Origin: Bacteroidota bacterium | GTDB lineage: Bacteria; Bacteroidota; Bacteroidia; Chitinophagales; Chitinophagaceae | Assembly (NCBI GenBank): GCA_018266575.1 | Contig: JAFEAE010000023.1 | Span: forward strand, 62,001-126,000 | Length of the DNA stretch: 64,000 nt | Direction of reading: 5' to 3' | Shown: positions 1 through 9,398 of the stretch, one piece after another | Layout: each line of letters opens with the position of its first letter | How positions within the stretch are numbered: the first letter of the stretch is position 1 | Notes under the pieces: model-generated | What the model was told of the DNA's origin: nothing | Database searches by the model: none | The model's input: the letters and a program-made list of their open reading frames with translations, nothing else | Made by a program: the position numbers and the translations under genes

Positions 1-1
1 T

Positions 2-2707
2 ACCCTCAGACTTGGTTCTCACGATGAGAGTACTGCAATAGCAGAAGACAAAACAGGAAAAGTCTGGATACAATATGGCAAAAAAACAATGGTTGCAATT
101 CCCCGTTCAAACGAAACGTATGAATTAGATACCACATCACTATTGCCGATCAGCGATAAATTTATTTCACAGTTCTTCCCCGATGAGAATGGAATTGTTT
201 GGATTAGTAACACAGAAGGAGTGATACGCTACGCACAGAACATGCAAAAAAGTTATGGGCAAACTTTTCCGATTTATGTAAGGCATATTATTGCTGGCGA
301 TAAAGCAATCAATCCTGATTTGCATGATAACGGGGATGGGAAAAAAGTCAGCATAGATTATAAAGATAATAACCTGCGTTTTGAATATGCCGCGCCATTT
401 TTTGAACAGGAAGATAAAACACAATACCAGACATGGCTTGAAGGTTTCGACAAAACCTGGAGCGATTGGGGAAATAATTCTTATAAGGAATATACCAATC
501 TTTCCGAAGGAAGTTATCATTTCCATGTGCGTGCAAAAAACGTTTACCAGATCACCAGCGAAGAAGCTGTTTATGCATTTACTGTGAAACCGCCCTTAAC
601 GCGGACCTGGTGGATGTATTTGTTGTATGCGTTGGCTGCACTGCTTGTTATTTATTTTATTATCCGGTACCGCACAAAAAAATTGCACGAGCAGAGAATG
701 CAATTGGAAAAAATTGTGCAGGAACGCACACACGAAGTACAAGTGCAGGCAGAAGAATTAACAACAGTAAACCAGATCAGCCAGGCGCTTGCATCGCAAT
801 TGAATTTGGATGACCTGATAAAATTAGTGGGTGATGAAATGCGGCAGGTATTTAAAGCGAATATTGTTTATCTCGCTATGCTTGATAAAAAAACCAACAC
901 TATCCATTTCCCTTATCAATATGGAGAAGTATTGCCACCAATAAAATTCGGAGAAGGCATTGCATCAAAAATATTAGCAACGGGAAAACCGCTTTTAATT
1001 AATAAAGACCTTAATCAGCAAATCTCACAACTCGGCATACAACGTTTAGGATTGCCTTCAGCTTCTTATCTCGGCGTTCCTATTCCTATTGATGATGAGA
1101 TCATTGGTGTGTTAAGTGTGCAAAGCACAACCACAGAAAATTATTTTGATGAGAAAGATCAACGCTTGTTATCAACCATTGCAGCAAATGTTGGTGTAGC
1201 ATTGAAAAAAGCAAGATTGTTCGAAGAGATCAAACATGCAAAAATGGAAGCAGAAGAATCCAGCAAAATTGCAGAACGTGCGAATGCTGCAAAAAGTGCA
1301 TTCCTATCTACAGTTAGCCATGAATTACGAACGCCGCTTACATCTGTTCTTGGTTTTGCAAAAATTATCAAGAAACGATTGGAAGAAAGAATTTTTCCGG
1401 CAACTGATAAAACTGATCCGAAAACAGAAAAAGCAATTGGGCAGGTTTCAGAAAACCTCAATGTAGTGATTTCTGAAGGGGAAAGACTAACACATCTTAT
1501 CAATGATGTACTTGATCTTGCAAAAATTGAAGCAGGAAAAATGGAATGGAATATTGAGAATGTTTCCATCTCCGAAATTGTTGACCGCGCAATTGCAGCA
1601 ACATCTTCTTTATTCTTTCAAAAAAATATTAAGCTTGAAAAAAATATTGAACCCGACCTTCCAAACATTTCCGGCGATCACGATAAATTGATACAGGTCG
1701 TAGTAAACCTGATCTCGAATGCTGTGAAATTTACGGAGCAAGGTTCAATTACGTGTACTGTTATCCGTAAGAACGGCGAAATTATCACAAGCGTAAAAGA
1801 CACAGGCATCGGTATCGCAAAACAAGACCAGGATGCAGTGTTCGAACAATTCAAACAATTAGGCGGAGATACATTAACAGATAAGCCCAAAGGCACAGGG
1901 CTTGGTTTGCCTATCTGTAAAGAAATTGTAGAACATCATGGTGGGCACATCTGGTTAGAAAGCGAACCGGGAAAAGGAAGTGTATTTTCATTTGCGTTGC
2001 CTGTTGTTGCTGCTCCTGCTGTAACGAAACCAATTCATCTGGATGAGTTGGTGAAACAATTGCGTGCACAGATGGCACAATCAAAATTTAACACCAAAGA
2101 TGGCAATGCAACCATTTTAATTGTAGATGATGAAGACTCTATTCGTTCGTTATTGCACCAGGAGTTTTCCGATGCAGGATATCTGGTTGAAGAAGCAACA
2201 AATGGAAAAGAAGCATTGACGATCATCCGCAATCATCGTCCCGATTTAATTGTACTTGATGTGATGATGCCGGAGATGAATGGTTTTGATGTTGCTGCAA
2301 TTCTAAAGAACGATCCTCAAACAATGGATATACCAATTATTGTTTTATCTATTGTGCAGGATAAAGCAAGAGGTTATCGCATTGGTGTTGACCGTTATCT
2401 TACCAAACCGATAGACACTGCAAAACTATTTTCAGAAGTCGGCACACTTCTCGAACAGGGAAAATCAAAAAAGAAAGTGATGGTAGTAGATGAAGATGCT
2501 GCTGCTGTGAAAACATTAACGGATGTGCTGCAGGCAAAAGGTTACCAGGTGGTTGAATCCGACGGAAAAGAGTTGGTGGAAAAAGCGATCGCATCACAAC
2601 CTGATATTATCATTTTAAATTCTGTTTTTTCAGGCAAACAGGAAATTGTACAAACACTACGTTTTGAAAAAGGATTGGAAAATGTATTGTTTTTAATTTA
2701 TCAATAA
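2..2707 (+). CDS. Hybrid sensor histidine kinase/response regulator (5' end outside window)
   Basis: The reading frame is open from base 2, so the start lies upstream; residues below are counted from the ATG at 89. The N-terminal part looks like the end of a two-component-regulator beta-propeller (DENGIVWIS near 33-40), followed by a Y_Y_Y-type domain (about 88-168), one membrane helix (174-192), a coiled segment, a GAF domain (about 230-385), HisKA with the phospho-acceptor His at about 411 (SHELRTP), HATPase with GTGLGL, a receiver with Asp724 (LDVMMP), and a second short receiver. The protein should sit in the inner membrane, sense a periplasmic signal and relay phosphate to its receiver. 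The second receiver carries Asn844 where the phospho-Asp is expected and is short. A lone receiver gene follows after 25 bp, suggesting one operon. Family knowledge supports a one-protein two-component system; the signal is unknown. Confidence 0.93.
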   Translation, partial: TLRLGSHDESTAIAEDKTGKVWIQYGKKTMVAIPRSNETYELDTTSLLPISDKFISQFFPDENGIVWISNTEGVIRYAQNMQKSYGQTFPIYVRHIIAGDKAINPDLHDNGDGKKVSIDYKDNNLRFEYAAPFFEQEDKTQYQTWLEGFDKTWSDWGNNSYKEYTNLSEGSYHFHVRAKNVYQITSEEAVYAFTVKPPLTRTWWMYLLYALAALLVIYFIIRYRTKKLHEQRMQLEKIVQERTHEVQVQAEELTTVNQISQALASQLNLDDLIKLVGDEMRQVFKANIVYLAMLDKKTNTIHFPYQYGEVLPPIKFGEGIASKILATGKPLLINKDLNQQISQLGIQRLGLPSASYLGVPIPIDDEIIGVLSVQSTTTENYFDEKDQRLLSTIAANVGVALKKARLFEEIKHAKMEAEESSKIAERANAAKSAFLSTVSHELRTPLTSVLGFAKIIKKRLEERIFPATDKTDPKTEKAIGQVSENLNVVISEGERLTHLINDVLDLAKIEAGKMEWNIENVSISEIVDRAIAATSSLFFQKNIKLEKNIEPDLPNISGDHDKLIQVVVNLISNAVKFTEQGSITCTVIRKNGEIITSVKDTGIGIAKQDQDAVFEQFKQLGGDTLTDKPKGTGLGLPICKEIVEHHGGHIWLESEPGKGSVFSFALPVVAAPAVTKPIHLDELVKQLRAQMAQSKFNTKDGNATILIVDDEDSIRSLLHQEFSDAGYLVEEATNGKEALTIIRNHRPDLIVLDVMMPEMNGFDVAAILKNDPQTMDIPIIVLSIVQDKARGYRIGVDRYLTKPIDTAKLFSEVGTLLEQGKSKKKVMVVDEDAAAVKTLTDVLQAKGYQVVESDGKELVEKAIASQPDIIILNSVFSGKQEIVQTLRFEKGLENVLFLIYQ

Positions 2708-2732
2708 AAGAAACAAAAAGGAATAATAAACA

Positions 2733-3110
2733 ATGGAACAAAAACTTTTAATTGTAGATGACGAACCGCATATCAGGATGCTGATAGAACAGACTTTGGA
2801 AGAACTGGAAGATGAGGATGTAACTTTCTTAATGGCAGACAATGGTGAAGATGCTTTGGAGCTCATTAGAAAAGAAAAACCGCAGTTGGTTTTTTTAGAT
2901 GTGATGATGCCGAAGATGAACGGAATGGAAGTTTGCAGAAAAGTAAAAAAAGAACTTTTGCTAAACGATGTGTATATTATTTTGCTCACTGCAAAAGGCC
3001 AGGAACTCGACCGTCAAAAAGGACAGGAAGTGGGTGCGGATATATATATGACAAAACCTTTTGACCCGGAAGCGATTCTTACCAAAGCCAAATCTGTATT
3101 AGGTTTATAA
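2733..3110 (+). CDS. Single-domain response regulator (CheY-like receiver)
   Basis: This 125-residue protein is a receiver domain with no output domain. It has the acidic pocket Asp9/Asp10, phospho-acceptor Asp56 (FLDVMMP), the conserved Thr86 and Lys108 (MTKPF). A purine-rich AAAGGA lies just upstream of the ATG. It starts 25 bp after the hybrid kinase and lies 62 bp before the cyclase, so all three are probably co-transcribed. By family it is a phosphate-accepting cytoplasmic protein acting by protein contact; the kinase next door is the likely donor, and the cyclase is a possible but unproven target. Confidence 0.93.
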   Translation: MEQKLLIVDDEPHIRMLIEQTLEELEDEDVTFLMADNGEDALELIRKEKPQLVFLDVMMPKMNGMEVCRKVKKELLLNDVYIILLTAKGQELDRQKGQEVGADIYMTKPFDPEAILTKAKSVLGL

Positions 3111-3172
3111 TTTTTTAAAAATCTTCCTGTGAAAACTAACGTTGCTGCCTAAACGTTTTTTCTTTTTCAATC

Positions 3173-4849
3173 ATGCCCAGAATTAATCTCAAAAATATTT
3201 TGAAGAGCAGTGAAATAACTGCGCTCTTGTCTTCATTGGCAGCAAACCTCAACGCTTCCGTTTTTATTGAAGACGATGCTCAAAGAATTTTATTCGGTAA
3301 AGCAACAGAACAGCCTGCAAACAAAGAACCGCTAAAAGCAGAAGAAGAAATTATCGGTTGGGTAAAAGGGGATGATAATGCAACAACAATTGCTTCACTC
3401 ATTAATATATTATTACAAAAAGAAATTGAACGTAAGAAATTAGGCAATGAAGTGTTGATGCTTTACCAGGAAGTAAATATGATCTTTAATTTTTCAGAGC
3501 AACTGGCACAAACCATCGGGCAAAATTCCATTGCATCCATAACACTTGATGAAGCGATGCGGTTGATAAAATCGGATAATGGGCTCATTGTTTTGTGGGA
3601 TGAAAAAACAAATCAACTGGAAGTGCTTGCTTCATCAGGAAAACTGTTTGCAGGTAAAGAAAAATTAAATGCGAATGTTGATCTCTTATTGCACATATCA
3701 CACAGCGGGCAATCTGAAATTGTTGGCGATGTTTCTGCATTGAAAGAAGCGGGATTGATCATGCCCGAAGTACAATCATTAATATATGCAACGCTAAAAG
3801 TGAAGCACCGTGTAATGGGCGCAATTGTTCTTGCCGACACGCAGCCGGTACAATATTCAGCAGCCGACCTTAAATTTTTAGTAACACTTGCATTGCAGTC
3901 TGCTTCAGCAATTGAAAGTGCGTTGTTGTATGAAAAAAATATCCGCGAAGCAAAAGAAAAAGAAGAAGCGATGCGCCGCATTTATGAGATCACCAACAAA
4001 TTTGTGCCGCATGAATTTATCAGGTCGCTCGGAAAAAAAGTAATTACAGATATACAACTCGGCGACCAGGTCGAAAAAATTGTTACGGTACTTTTTACAG
4101 ATATAAGAGACTACACAACACTTTCTGAAAAAATGACACCGGAAGAAAATTTTGCATTTGTAAATTCTTTTAATGAACGAATTGGCCCTATAATAAGGCA
4201 ATATGGAGGTTTCATTAATCAATATCTCGGCGATGCTATTATGGCAATATTTCCCGGCAGCGCTTCAGATGCATTAAACGCAGCGATCAAAATACAACGT
4301 GCAATGCGGGAATTTAATGTGAGCCGTGTGCTAAAGAAAAAAGCGCCAATAAAAATTGGGATTGGCTTGCATACAGGCCCTTTAATAATGGGTATTACCG
4401 GCGATAATAATAGATTAGATGCAACGACTATTGCTGATACTGTTAATACAGCATCAAGATTGGAAACACTCACCAAATATTACAAAGGCGATATTTTATT
4501 AAGCGAAGCAAGCCTGAAAAATATTTTGCAACAGGACAATTTTCATTTCCGCCATCTCGGGCTTGTGCAGCTCAAAGGCAAAACACAACCTATTGCTGTG
4601 TATGAATGTTTCAATGGTAGTGATGAAAAAAATATTCAAAGCAAACTATCAAGCCTTACACTTTTCAATGAAGGTATGTCGGATTATTTCAACAAATCGT
4701 TTAGCGAAGCCACCACTAAATTTTCAAAAGTGCTCGAAATCCATCCGGATGATATGACAACCAAACTATTTCTTCGTAATGCCAATTATTATATCATTAA
4801 TGGTGTTCCTGAAAACTGGACAGGGGTAGAAGAAATGAGCAGCAAATAA
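3173..4849 (+). CDS. GAF-domain class III adenylate/guanylate cyclase
   Basis: This 558-residue protein has a poorly defined N-terminus (1-100), a GAF-like sensory domain (about 110-255), a short coiled linker and a class III cyclase homology domain (about 300-470). Metal-binding Asp310 (LFTDIRDYT) and Asp354 (YLGDAIM) and the transition-state pair Asn425/Arg429 (VNTASRLE) are visible. Asp416 sits where adenine-reading Asp is usual, but the partner Lys before GD is Gln350, so the substrate cannot be fixed by reading alone. A helical tail of about 90 residues follows. No membrane segment is seen, so it is probably cytoplasmic. It is the third gene of the kinase-receiver cluster, suggesting cyclic nucleotide output from a phosphorelay (inference). 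Confidence 0.9.
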   Translation: MPRINLKNILKSSEITALLSSLAANLNASVFIEDDAQRILFGKATEQPANKEPLKAEEEIIGWVKGDDNATTIASLINILLQKEIERKKLGNEVLMLYQEVNMIFNFSEQLAQTIGQNSIASITLDEAMRLIKSDNGLIVLWDEKTNQLEVLASSGKLFAGKEKLNANVDLLLHISHSGQSEIVGDVSALKEAGLIMPEVQSLIYATLKVKHRVMGAIVLADTQPVQYSAADLKFLVTLALQSASAIESALLYEKNIREAKEKEEAMRRIYEITNKFVPHEFIRSLGKKVITDIQLGDQVEKIVTVLFTDIRDYTTLSEKMTPEENFAFVNSFNERIGPIIRQYGGFINQYLGDAIMAIFPGSASDALNAAIKIQRAMREFNVSRVLKKKAPIKIGIGLHTGPLIMGITGDNNRLDATTIADTVNTASRLETLTKYYKGDILLSEASLKNILQQDNFHFRHLGLVQLKGKTQPIAVYECFNGSDEKNIQSKLSSLTLFNEGMSDYFNKSFSEATTKFSKVLEIHPDDMTTKLFLRNANYYIINGVPENWTGVEEMSSK

Positions 4850-5214
4850 ACTGTAGGTATCAAGTTTCGCAACTTATAGGTTTTATTGCCCGGAAAGGGA
4901 TTAAATGGCTATTATATATTTCATAGAGCCATTTTTAAAAACCACAATTCATTCAAATAAGGGTTTTCATTTGCTAAAATGAAAATAAAAACATTTATGA
5001 AATAATTGAGCGGTAGCTCCTGGCTTACTACGGTTTTTCTGCTTCTAAATGTTTGCATTTACAAATTTGTAGTTATGCTTTTCCAATCTTCCTTTGCGAT
5101 TCTCATTACGGGAACTATTCTCTGACTACGTATTTCTTAAGATGTTGAAAATTAAGTTTATACTTAGTTGGCACATTATTCCATATTCACTTGGTATTGA
5201 TTTAATACCCTTTT
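4850..5214. other. Intergenic stretch, no gene seen
   Basis: This 365-bp AT-rich gap separates the cyclase from the lectin-like gene. Short frames exist but show no recognisable protein, and I see no tRNA, strong hairpin terminator or repeat. It presumably holds the promoter for the downstream exported protein. Confidence 0.5.
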
Positions 5215-6849
5215 ATGAAAACAAAATTTTTTACAATCCAACTGATCATCCTCGTTTGTTTGAAACAATATTCTTTTTCTCAAACAGGGCTTCCCATTTA
5301 TCAACCTGATTTTTCTACTCAGCAAGCGGGTTGGGTAAATAATGGTAACGCTTCTTTCGGAACAATAAGCAGCGCAACATCACTTATATTAACTCCCAGC
5401 ACAGGCAACCAGGCGGGATCGAGTTTCTGGAAAAATGCAATCACACTTCCCAGCAATGGTTCGTTCAGTGCATTTTTTTCTTACCAGATCGACCAGAATA
5501 CTTCAAGAGCGGATGGCTTTACTTTCGTGTTGCAACAGGCAGGTAATACTGCAATCGGCACAGGTGGTGGCATGCTTGGTTTAAATGGTATCAGCGGAAA
5601 AAGTGTTGCTATTGAGTTTGATACTTACGAGAACGGAGGCACTGACCCGGATAACAATCATATTGCCCTTGACATCAATGGCGATATTACACACAGTACC
5701 GGTGTTGTAAAAAGCATCAAAACCAACACACTTGATTTAGCCGATGCTAACGTAAAATATGTATGGATCGATTATAATGGAAGCACCAATAAGCTTGAAG
5801 TGCGTGTGAGTTATTCAAGCTCAAGGCCATCTTCGGCTACACTCTCAACCAGCAGCTATAAATTAAACACTATTTTTTCAAGCATGAATGTATATGCAGG
5901 TTTTACTGCAGGAACAGGTGGTGCATGGGAAAGGCATTCTATCAAGTCTTTTTATTTTACAAATCAATATCAACCGATCACACCGGCAACAACTACTTAT
6001 GCACAAAACCCATCGAGCGTAGCAATGACAAGCGCAACAAATACAGTTACGGCTGATGGCACAAGCAAACTGCCCATTACAATCACTTTATATGATGCAG
6101 GGTCAGGCACCCTGGCAAATCAGCCGGTTACTGTTTCTATTACATCTGGTACAGGAACATTGTCTGCACTTTCGGGAACAACCAACAGCAACGGCCAATT
6201 CGTGGTGAACTTAAGCAGCAACACGGGAAACACGATCACTGTTCAGAGTGTGGCAGGTTATGGTGGCATAAGTACTACATCTAGCTATTCTTCTATCTCT
6301 GCATTGCCAATAGTGATTTCAGGGTTCACAGGCGAACTGGAAAATTCCGGTGCAGTAAAATTATTATGGGATATACAATCTGTAGATAACGGAAAAAATA
6401 TAACAATACTTCGTTCAACAGATGGCGTACATTATGATTCCATTGGAGTGATTGAAGTAGAAGGGCAAACAGGATTGCTGGGTACACATACATTTTATGA
6501 TGAGTCACCTGCAGCAGGAAATAACTTTTACAAACTTGAATTAAACAACCTTGACGGGAAATCTACTTCAAGCAATATTGTGAATATCACAGTTGCACAA
6601 AATAATTCGAACAACATTAAAATATTAGGTAACCCGCTAACAACAGAGCTTCGTTTATCTGGTTTATCTGCAGGGAAAAACACCGTGATGATCTACAGTG
6701 TTTCCGGAATATTGATGCAGGAAACGGTAACAGACGGTTCTGCAAGCATGATCAGCATCCCTTGCCAGAAATTATCAAGAGGGCAATATTTTGTAAAAGT
6801 GCAGCAGAATAATAACAACTCCCAGGTTCTTGCTTTCGTAAAAATGTAG
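5215..6849 (+). CDS. T9SS-exported L-type lectin-like protein with Ig-like domain
   Basis: The 544-residue product begins with a Sec signal peptide (about 1-23, cleavage near SFSQ). Residues about 26-250 resemble a legume-type (L-type) lectin fold, with DGFTFVLQ, VAIEFDTYENGG and a DPDNNHIALDING segment typical of these carbohydrate-binding beta-sandwiches. A Big_1/invasin-like Ig domain follows (TADGTSKLPITITLYDAGSG, about 280-365). The last 75 residues fit a type A T9SS sorting domain (ILGNPLTTEL, IYSVSGILM, LSRGQYFVKV). It is therefore probably secreted or surface-attached via the type IX system. The nearby GH8 gene suggests polysaccharide handling, but it is convergent and not in the same operon. 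Confidence 0.85.
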   Translation: MKTKFFTIQLIILVCLKQYSFSQTGLPIYQPDFSTQQAGWVNNGNASFGTISSATSLILTPSTGNQAGSSFWKNAITLPSNGSFSAFFSYQIDQNTSRADGFTFVLQQAGNTAIGTGGGMLGLNGISGKSVAIEFDTYENGGTDPDNNHIALDINGDITHSTGVVKSIKTNTLDLADANVKYVWIDYNGSTNKLEVRVSYSSSRPSSATLSTSSYKLNTIFSSMNVYAGFTAGTGGAWERHSIKSFYFTNQYQPITPATTTYAQNPSSVAMTSATNTVTADGTSKLPITITLYDAGSGTLANQPVTVSITSGTGTLSALSGTTNSNGQFVVNLSSNTGNTITVQSVAGYGGISTTSSYSSISALPIVISGFTGELENSGAVKLLWDIQSVDNGKNITILRSTDGVHYDSIGVIEVEGQTGLLGTHTFYDESPAAGNNFYKLELNNLDGKSTSSNIVNITVAQNNSNNIKILGNPLTTELRLSGLSAGKNTVMIYSVSGILMQETVTDGSASMISIPCQKLSRGQYFVKVQQNNNNSQVLAFVKM

Positions 6850-6881
6850 TTTAGTTTTCAAATCATAAAAGGTGAACGTTA

Positions 6882-6919
6882 AAAAAGAAAAGCCCTTGAA
6901 AGAGGGCTTTTCTTTTTAT
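6882..6919. terminator. Bidirectional intrinsic terminator
   Basis: An inverted repeat (AAAAAGAAAAGCCCT, a short loop, then AGGGCTTTTCTTTTT) has A-tracts on one side and T-tracts on the other. It lies after the lectin-like gene and before the convergent GH8 gene, so it may stop transcription from both sides. Confidence 0.85.
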
Positions 6920-7030
6920 TATGTGTATACTAACGCAGATGAACATACGCAAGCGGGATGACAGAAATAATTTTAGTTATCATTGGTCCTTTCCGAAAAA
7001 CTTCCGGGTTTCCGATCACGCCGATATCTT

Positions 7031-8386
7031 TCATTTTTTTGCGGACCAATAGTTTCCTGAAATAATTATCATAGTCAGCATCTTGATCGTATTTTCAAAA
7101 TATCCGTATTCGAGGTTTTTGTTACTACTTGCTACCGGCAGCTTAACTATGCAATCCCACAAATTATTCAGCCACGATTGATTTTTCTTATCGACCATAG
7201 CAGAAACTGCAAACGGACAAACAAAACTCATCATCAGTGTATCTTTTTCACCTTCCTCGGTAAGGATTTCAGTTCCATCCAGATTATATCCTGCATTAAT
7301 TTTACCAGGATCATTTTTACATGTTGAACTTATCCAGGAATTTATCGGTTCAACAAAATTCTTTGCCCTTATATCACCTGAAATAATATAATCCGTAGCT
7401 ATTCTCCACGGAACCCTGCACGCATTGTAATAATACTTTCCGTCATTTTTTGTTTCCTGGTATTTTTTTATTGGAATGATAAGCCGATATCCTTTCTGAT
7501 AGATATTGTATCCGACATTCTGTACAAAATCAGGTATCAACCCAATATCTTTTTTACAGATTTTTTGTATTTCATAAAAGAAATTATAACATGAATCTAC
7601 AACTGTATTAAAACTGCGGCCTTTCGAAATATCGCCGAATGCTTTTAATTCAGAAGGCATAAAGTCCGATGTCCTGATATCATAATATTTTTGCTGTATA
7701 GCAGTTTTAATATTATCATCATCTTCATTATTATTCGAAGTTAAAATTGCTTTAGTATACCTGTTGATATCCTCACTATAAATTGCATTGATTAATCTAT
7801 CAGCTTCGCCGAGGTAATTAATTTCACCTGCACTGTGCCATTGTGCATTTGCCAGTAATAAAGCAAATGCAATATCAATATCTCCGTCGCTTGCAGAAGA
7901 TTTATCTGTTTTTTCTTTACCCGATTTGATATTGTTGACGGAATATCCCATCAATACGGAATGTTGTCTATTCATGAAACCTTCCTTGTCTCTTGTACCT
8001 GGATGTTTTTTTAAAAAACGAAACAACTCATTAAATAATTTTTGATTTTCGGCTGAATTATTTTCATCTGCCATCAGTGCAACTATAATCAACCCATACC
8101 CTATTCCTTCAGAAACACATTCGTTTCCTTTATTTCTACCGGTATTGCCTTTCGAATAAACATATGCGCATTCTTCATCTCCATATTTTTTATATCGTAT
8201 GTAGGTTTCTTTCCATTGTTTAAAAAAAGAGCGTGTACTATCGTCCATTAAATTCCGATCAACTTCCGGCAAAATAACAGCTTGCTGGTATTGCGTATGA
8301 TTAGGAAAGGGAATATTACAATTGACCTTTTGTGAATAAACATTCGTGGAAAGGATAACTGCAAAAAATAATAGTTTTTCTTTCAT
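7031..8386 (-). CDS. Glycoside hydrolase family 8 (endoglucanase/xylanase-type)
   Basis: The 451-residue protein has a signal peptide (about 1-18, ending VYSQ) followed by a GH8 (alpha/alpha)6-barrel domain. The family signature SEGIGYG (general-acid Glu93) and the motif ASDGDIDIAFALLLA (about 165-179, supplying the catalytic Asp region) are clear. Length fits GH8 enzymes, which cleave beta-1,4-glucans, chitosan or xylan; the Bacteroidota group includes reducing-end xylose-releasing exo-oligoxylanases, so the substrate is open. It should act in the periplasm or outside; no T9SS tail is seen. The gene is divergent from prpB with about 107 bp between starts. The start at ATG 8386 precedes the signal peptide directly. 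Confidence 0.87.
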   Translation of the reverse strand: MKEKLLFFAVILSTNVYSQKVNCNIPFPNHTQYQQAVILPEVDRNLMDDSTRSFFKQWKETYIRYKKYGDEECAYVYSKGNTGRNKGNECVSEGIGYGLIIVALMADENNSAENQKLFNELFRFLKKHPGTRDKEGFMNRQHSVLMGYSVNNIKSGKEKTDKSSASDGDIDIAFALLLANAQWHSAGEINYLGEADRLINAIYSEDINRYTKAILTSNNNEDDDNIKTAIQQKYYDIRTSDFMPSELKAFGDISKGRSFNTVVDSCYNFFYEIQKICKKDIGLIPDFVQNVGYNIYQKGYRLIIPIKKYQETKNDGKYYYNACRVPWRIATDYIISGDIRAKNFVEPINSWISSTCKNDPGKINAGYNLDGTEILTEEGEKDTLMMSFVCPFAVSAMVDKKNQSWLNNLWDCIVKLPVASSNKNLEYGYFENTIKMLTMIIISGNYWSAKK

Positions 8387-8492
8387 ACTAAATTTATTAC
8401 CGGGAAATCAGAGTCGGAAGTTGGTTGATTTAGAACCTAACTTCTTATTAAACGACAATTCTTCGTTTATTTGCATACTGTCAAATTATAAA

Positions 8493-9398
8493 ATGCAAAA
8501 ACAATCATCAATTAATTCCGCCGGGCTTCGTTTCCGCGAAGCAATGCAAAAAGAAAAACCATTGCAGATCGTCGGAGCTATTAATGCAAACCATGCGTTG
8601 TTGGCGCAACAAACCGGTTTCAATGCAATTTACCTTTCCGGCGGGGGCGTGGCTGCAGGTTCTCTGGGCATCCCGGATTTAGGCATTACTACTTTGGAAG
8701 ATGTGTTGATAGATATTCAACGCATCACCAACGTTTGCGATTTGCCATTGCTGGTAGATGTAGATACAGGTTTCGGGCCTTCCGCCTTTAATATTGCACG
8801 GACGGTGAAATCTTTAATCAAAACAGGTGCGGCAGCTTTGCATATAGAAGACCAGGTTGGCGCCAAACGTTGCGGGCACCGCCCCGGCAAAGAAGTTGTG
8901 AGCAAAGAAGAAATGACAGACAGATTAAAAGCTGCAGCAGATGCAAGGACAGATGAAAATTTTGTGATTGGTGCACGAACAGATGCTTTCGCTAATGAAG
9001 GTTTGGAAAAAACTTTGGAGCGTGCTGTAGCATACAAAGAAGCAGGCGCTGATTTTATTTTTGCAGAGGCTGTTCCTGATCTTGCCTATTATCAAAAATT
9101 TGTTGATGCAACGGGCATCCCGGTATTGGCGAACATCACCGAATTCGGAATGATAAAAATGTATACTGTTAATGAATTAAAAAATGCAGGCGTTGGATTG
9201 ATATTATATCCGCTATCTGCATTTCGTGCTGCAAACAAAGCCGCACAAAATGTATTTGAGCACATTCGTAAAGACGGAACGCAAAAAAATGTGTTAGATA
9301 CTATGCAAACGCGGGAAGAACTTTACAAAAGCATCGGTTACTACGACTACGAAAAAAAATTAGATAACTTATTTGAAAAAAATAAAAATGTCCAGTAA
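8493..9398 (+). CDS. prpB: Methylisocitrate lyase
   Basis: The 301-residue product belongs to the isocitrate lyase/PEP mutase family and has the 2-methylisocitrate lyase active-site motif KRCGHRPGK, plus VDVDTGFG and IGARTDA metal/substrate segments. It cleaves 2-methylisocitrate to pyruvate and succinate, the last step of the methylcitrate cycle. An upstream GTG at 8346 would add 49 residues without family resemblance and overlap the divergent GH8 gene, so ATG 8493 (MQKQSSIN) is preferred; this gives the usual length of about 295-300. Its stop overlaps the prpC start by 11 bp, implying translational coupling. Confidence 0.93.
   Translation: MQKQSSINSAGLRFREAMQKEKPLQIVGAINANHALLAQQTGFNAIYLSGGGVAAGSLGIPDLGITTLEDVLIDIQRITNVCDLPLLVDVDTGFGPSAFNIARTVKSLIKTGAAALHIEDQVGAKRCGHRPGKEVVSKEEMTDRLKAAADARTDENFVIGARTDAFANEGLEKTLERAVAYKEAGADFIFAEAVPDLAYYQKFVDATGIPVLANITEFGMIKMYTVNELKNAGVGLILYPLSAFRAANKAAQNVFEHIRKDGTQKNVLDTMQTREELYKSIGYYDYEKKLDNLFEKNKNVQ

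Noticed and set aside
8346..8492. N-terminal extension of prpB from a GTG
   Set aside because: The added 49 residues do not look like the family, overlap the divergent GH8 gene and exceed the usual length.
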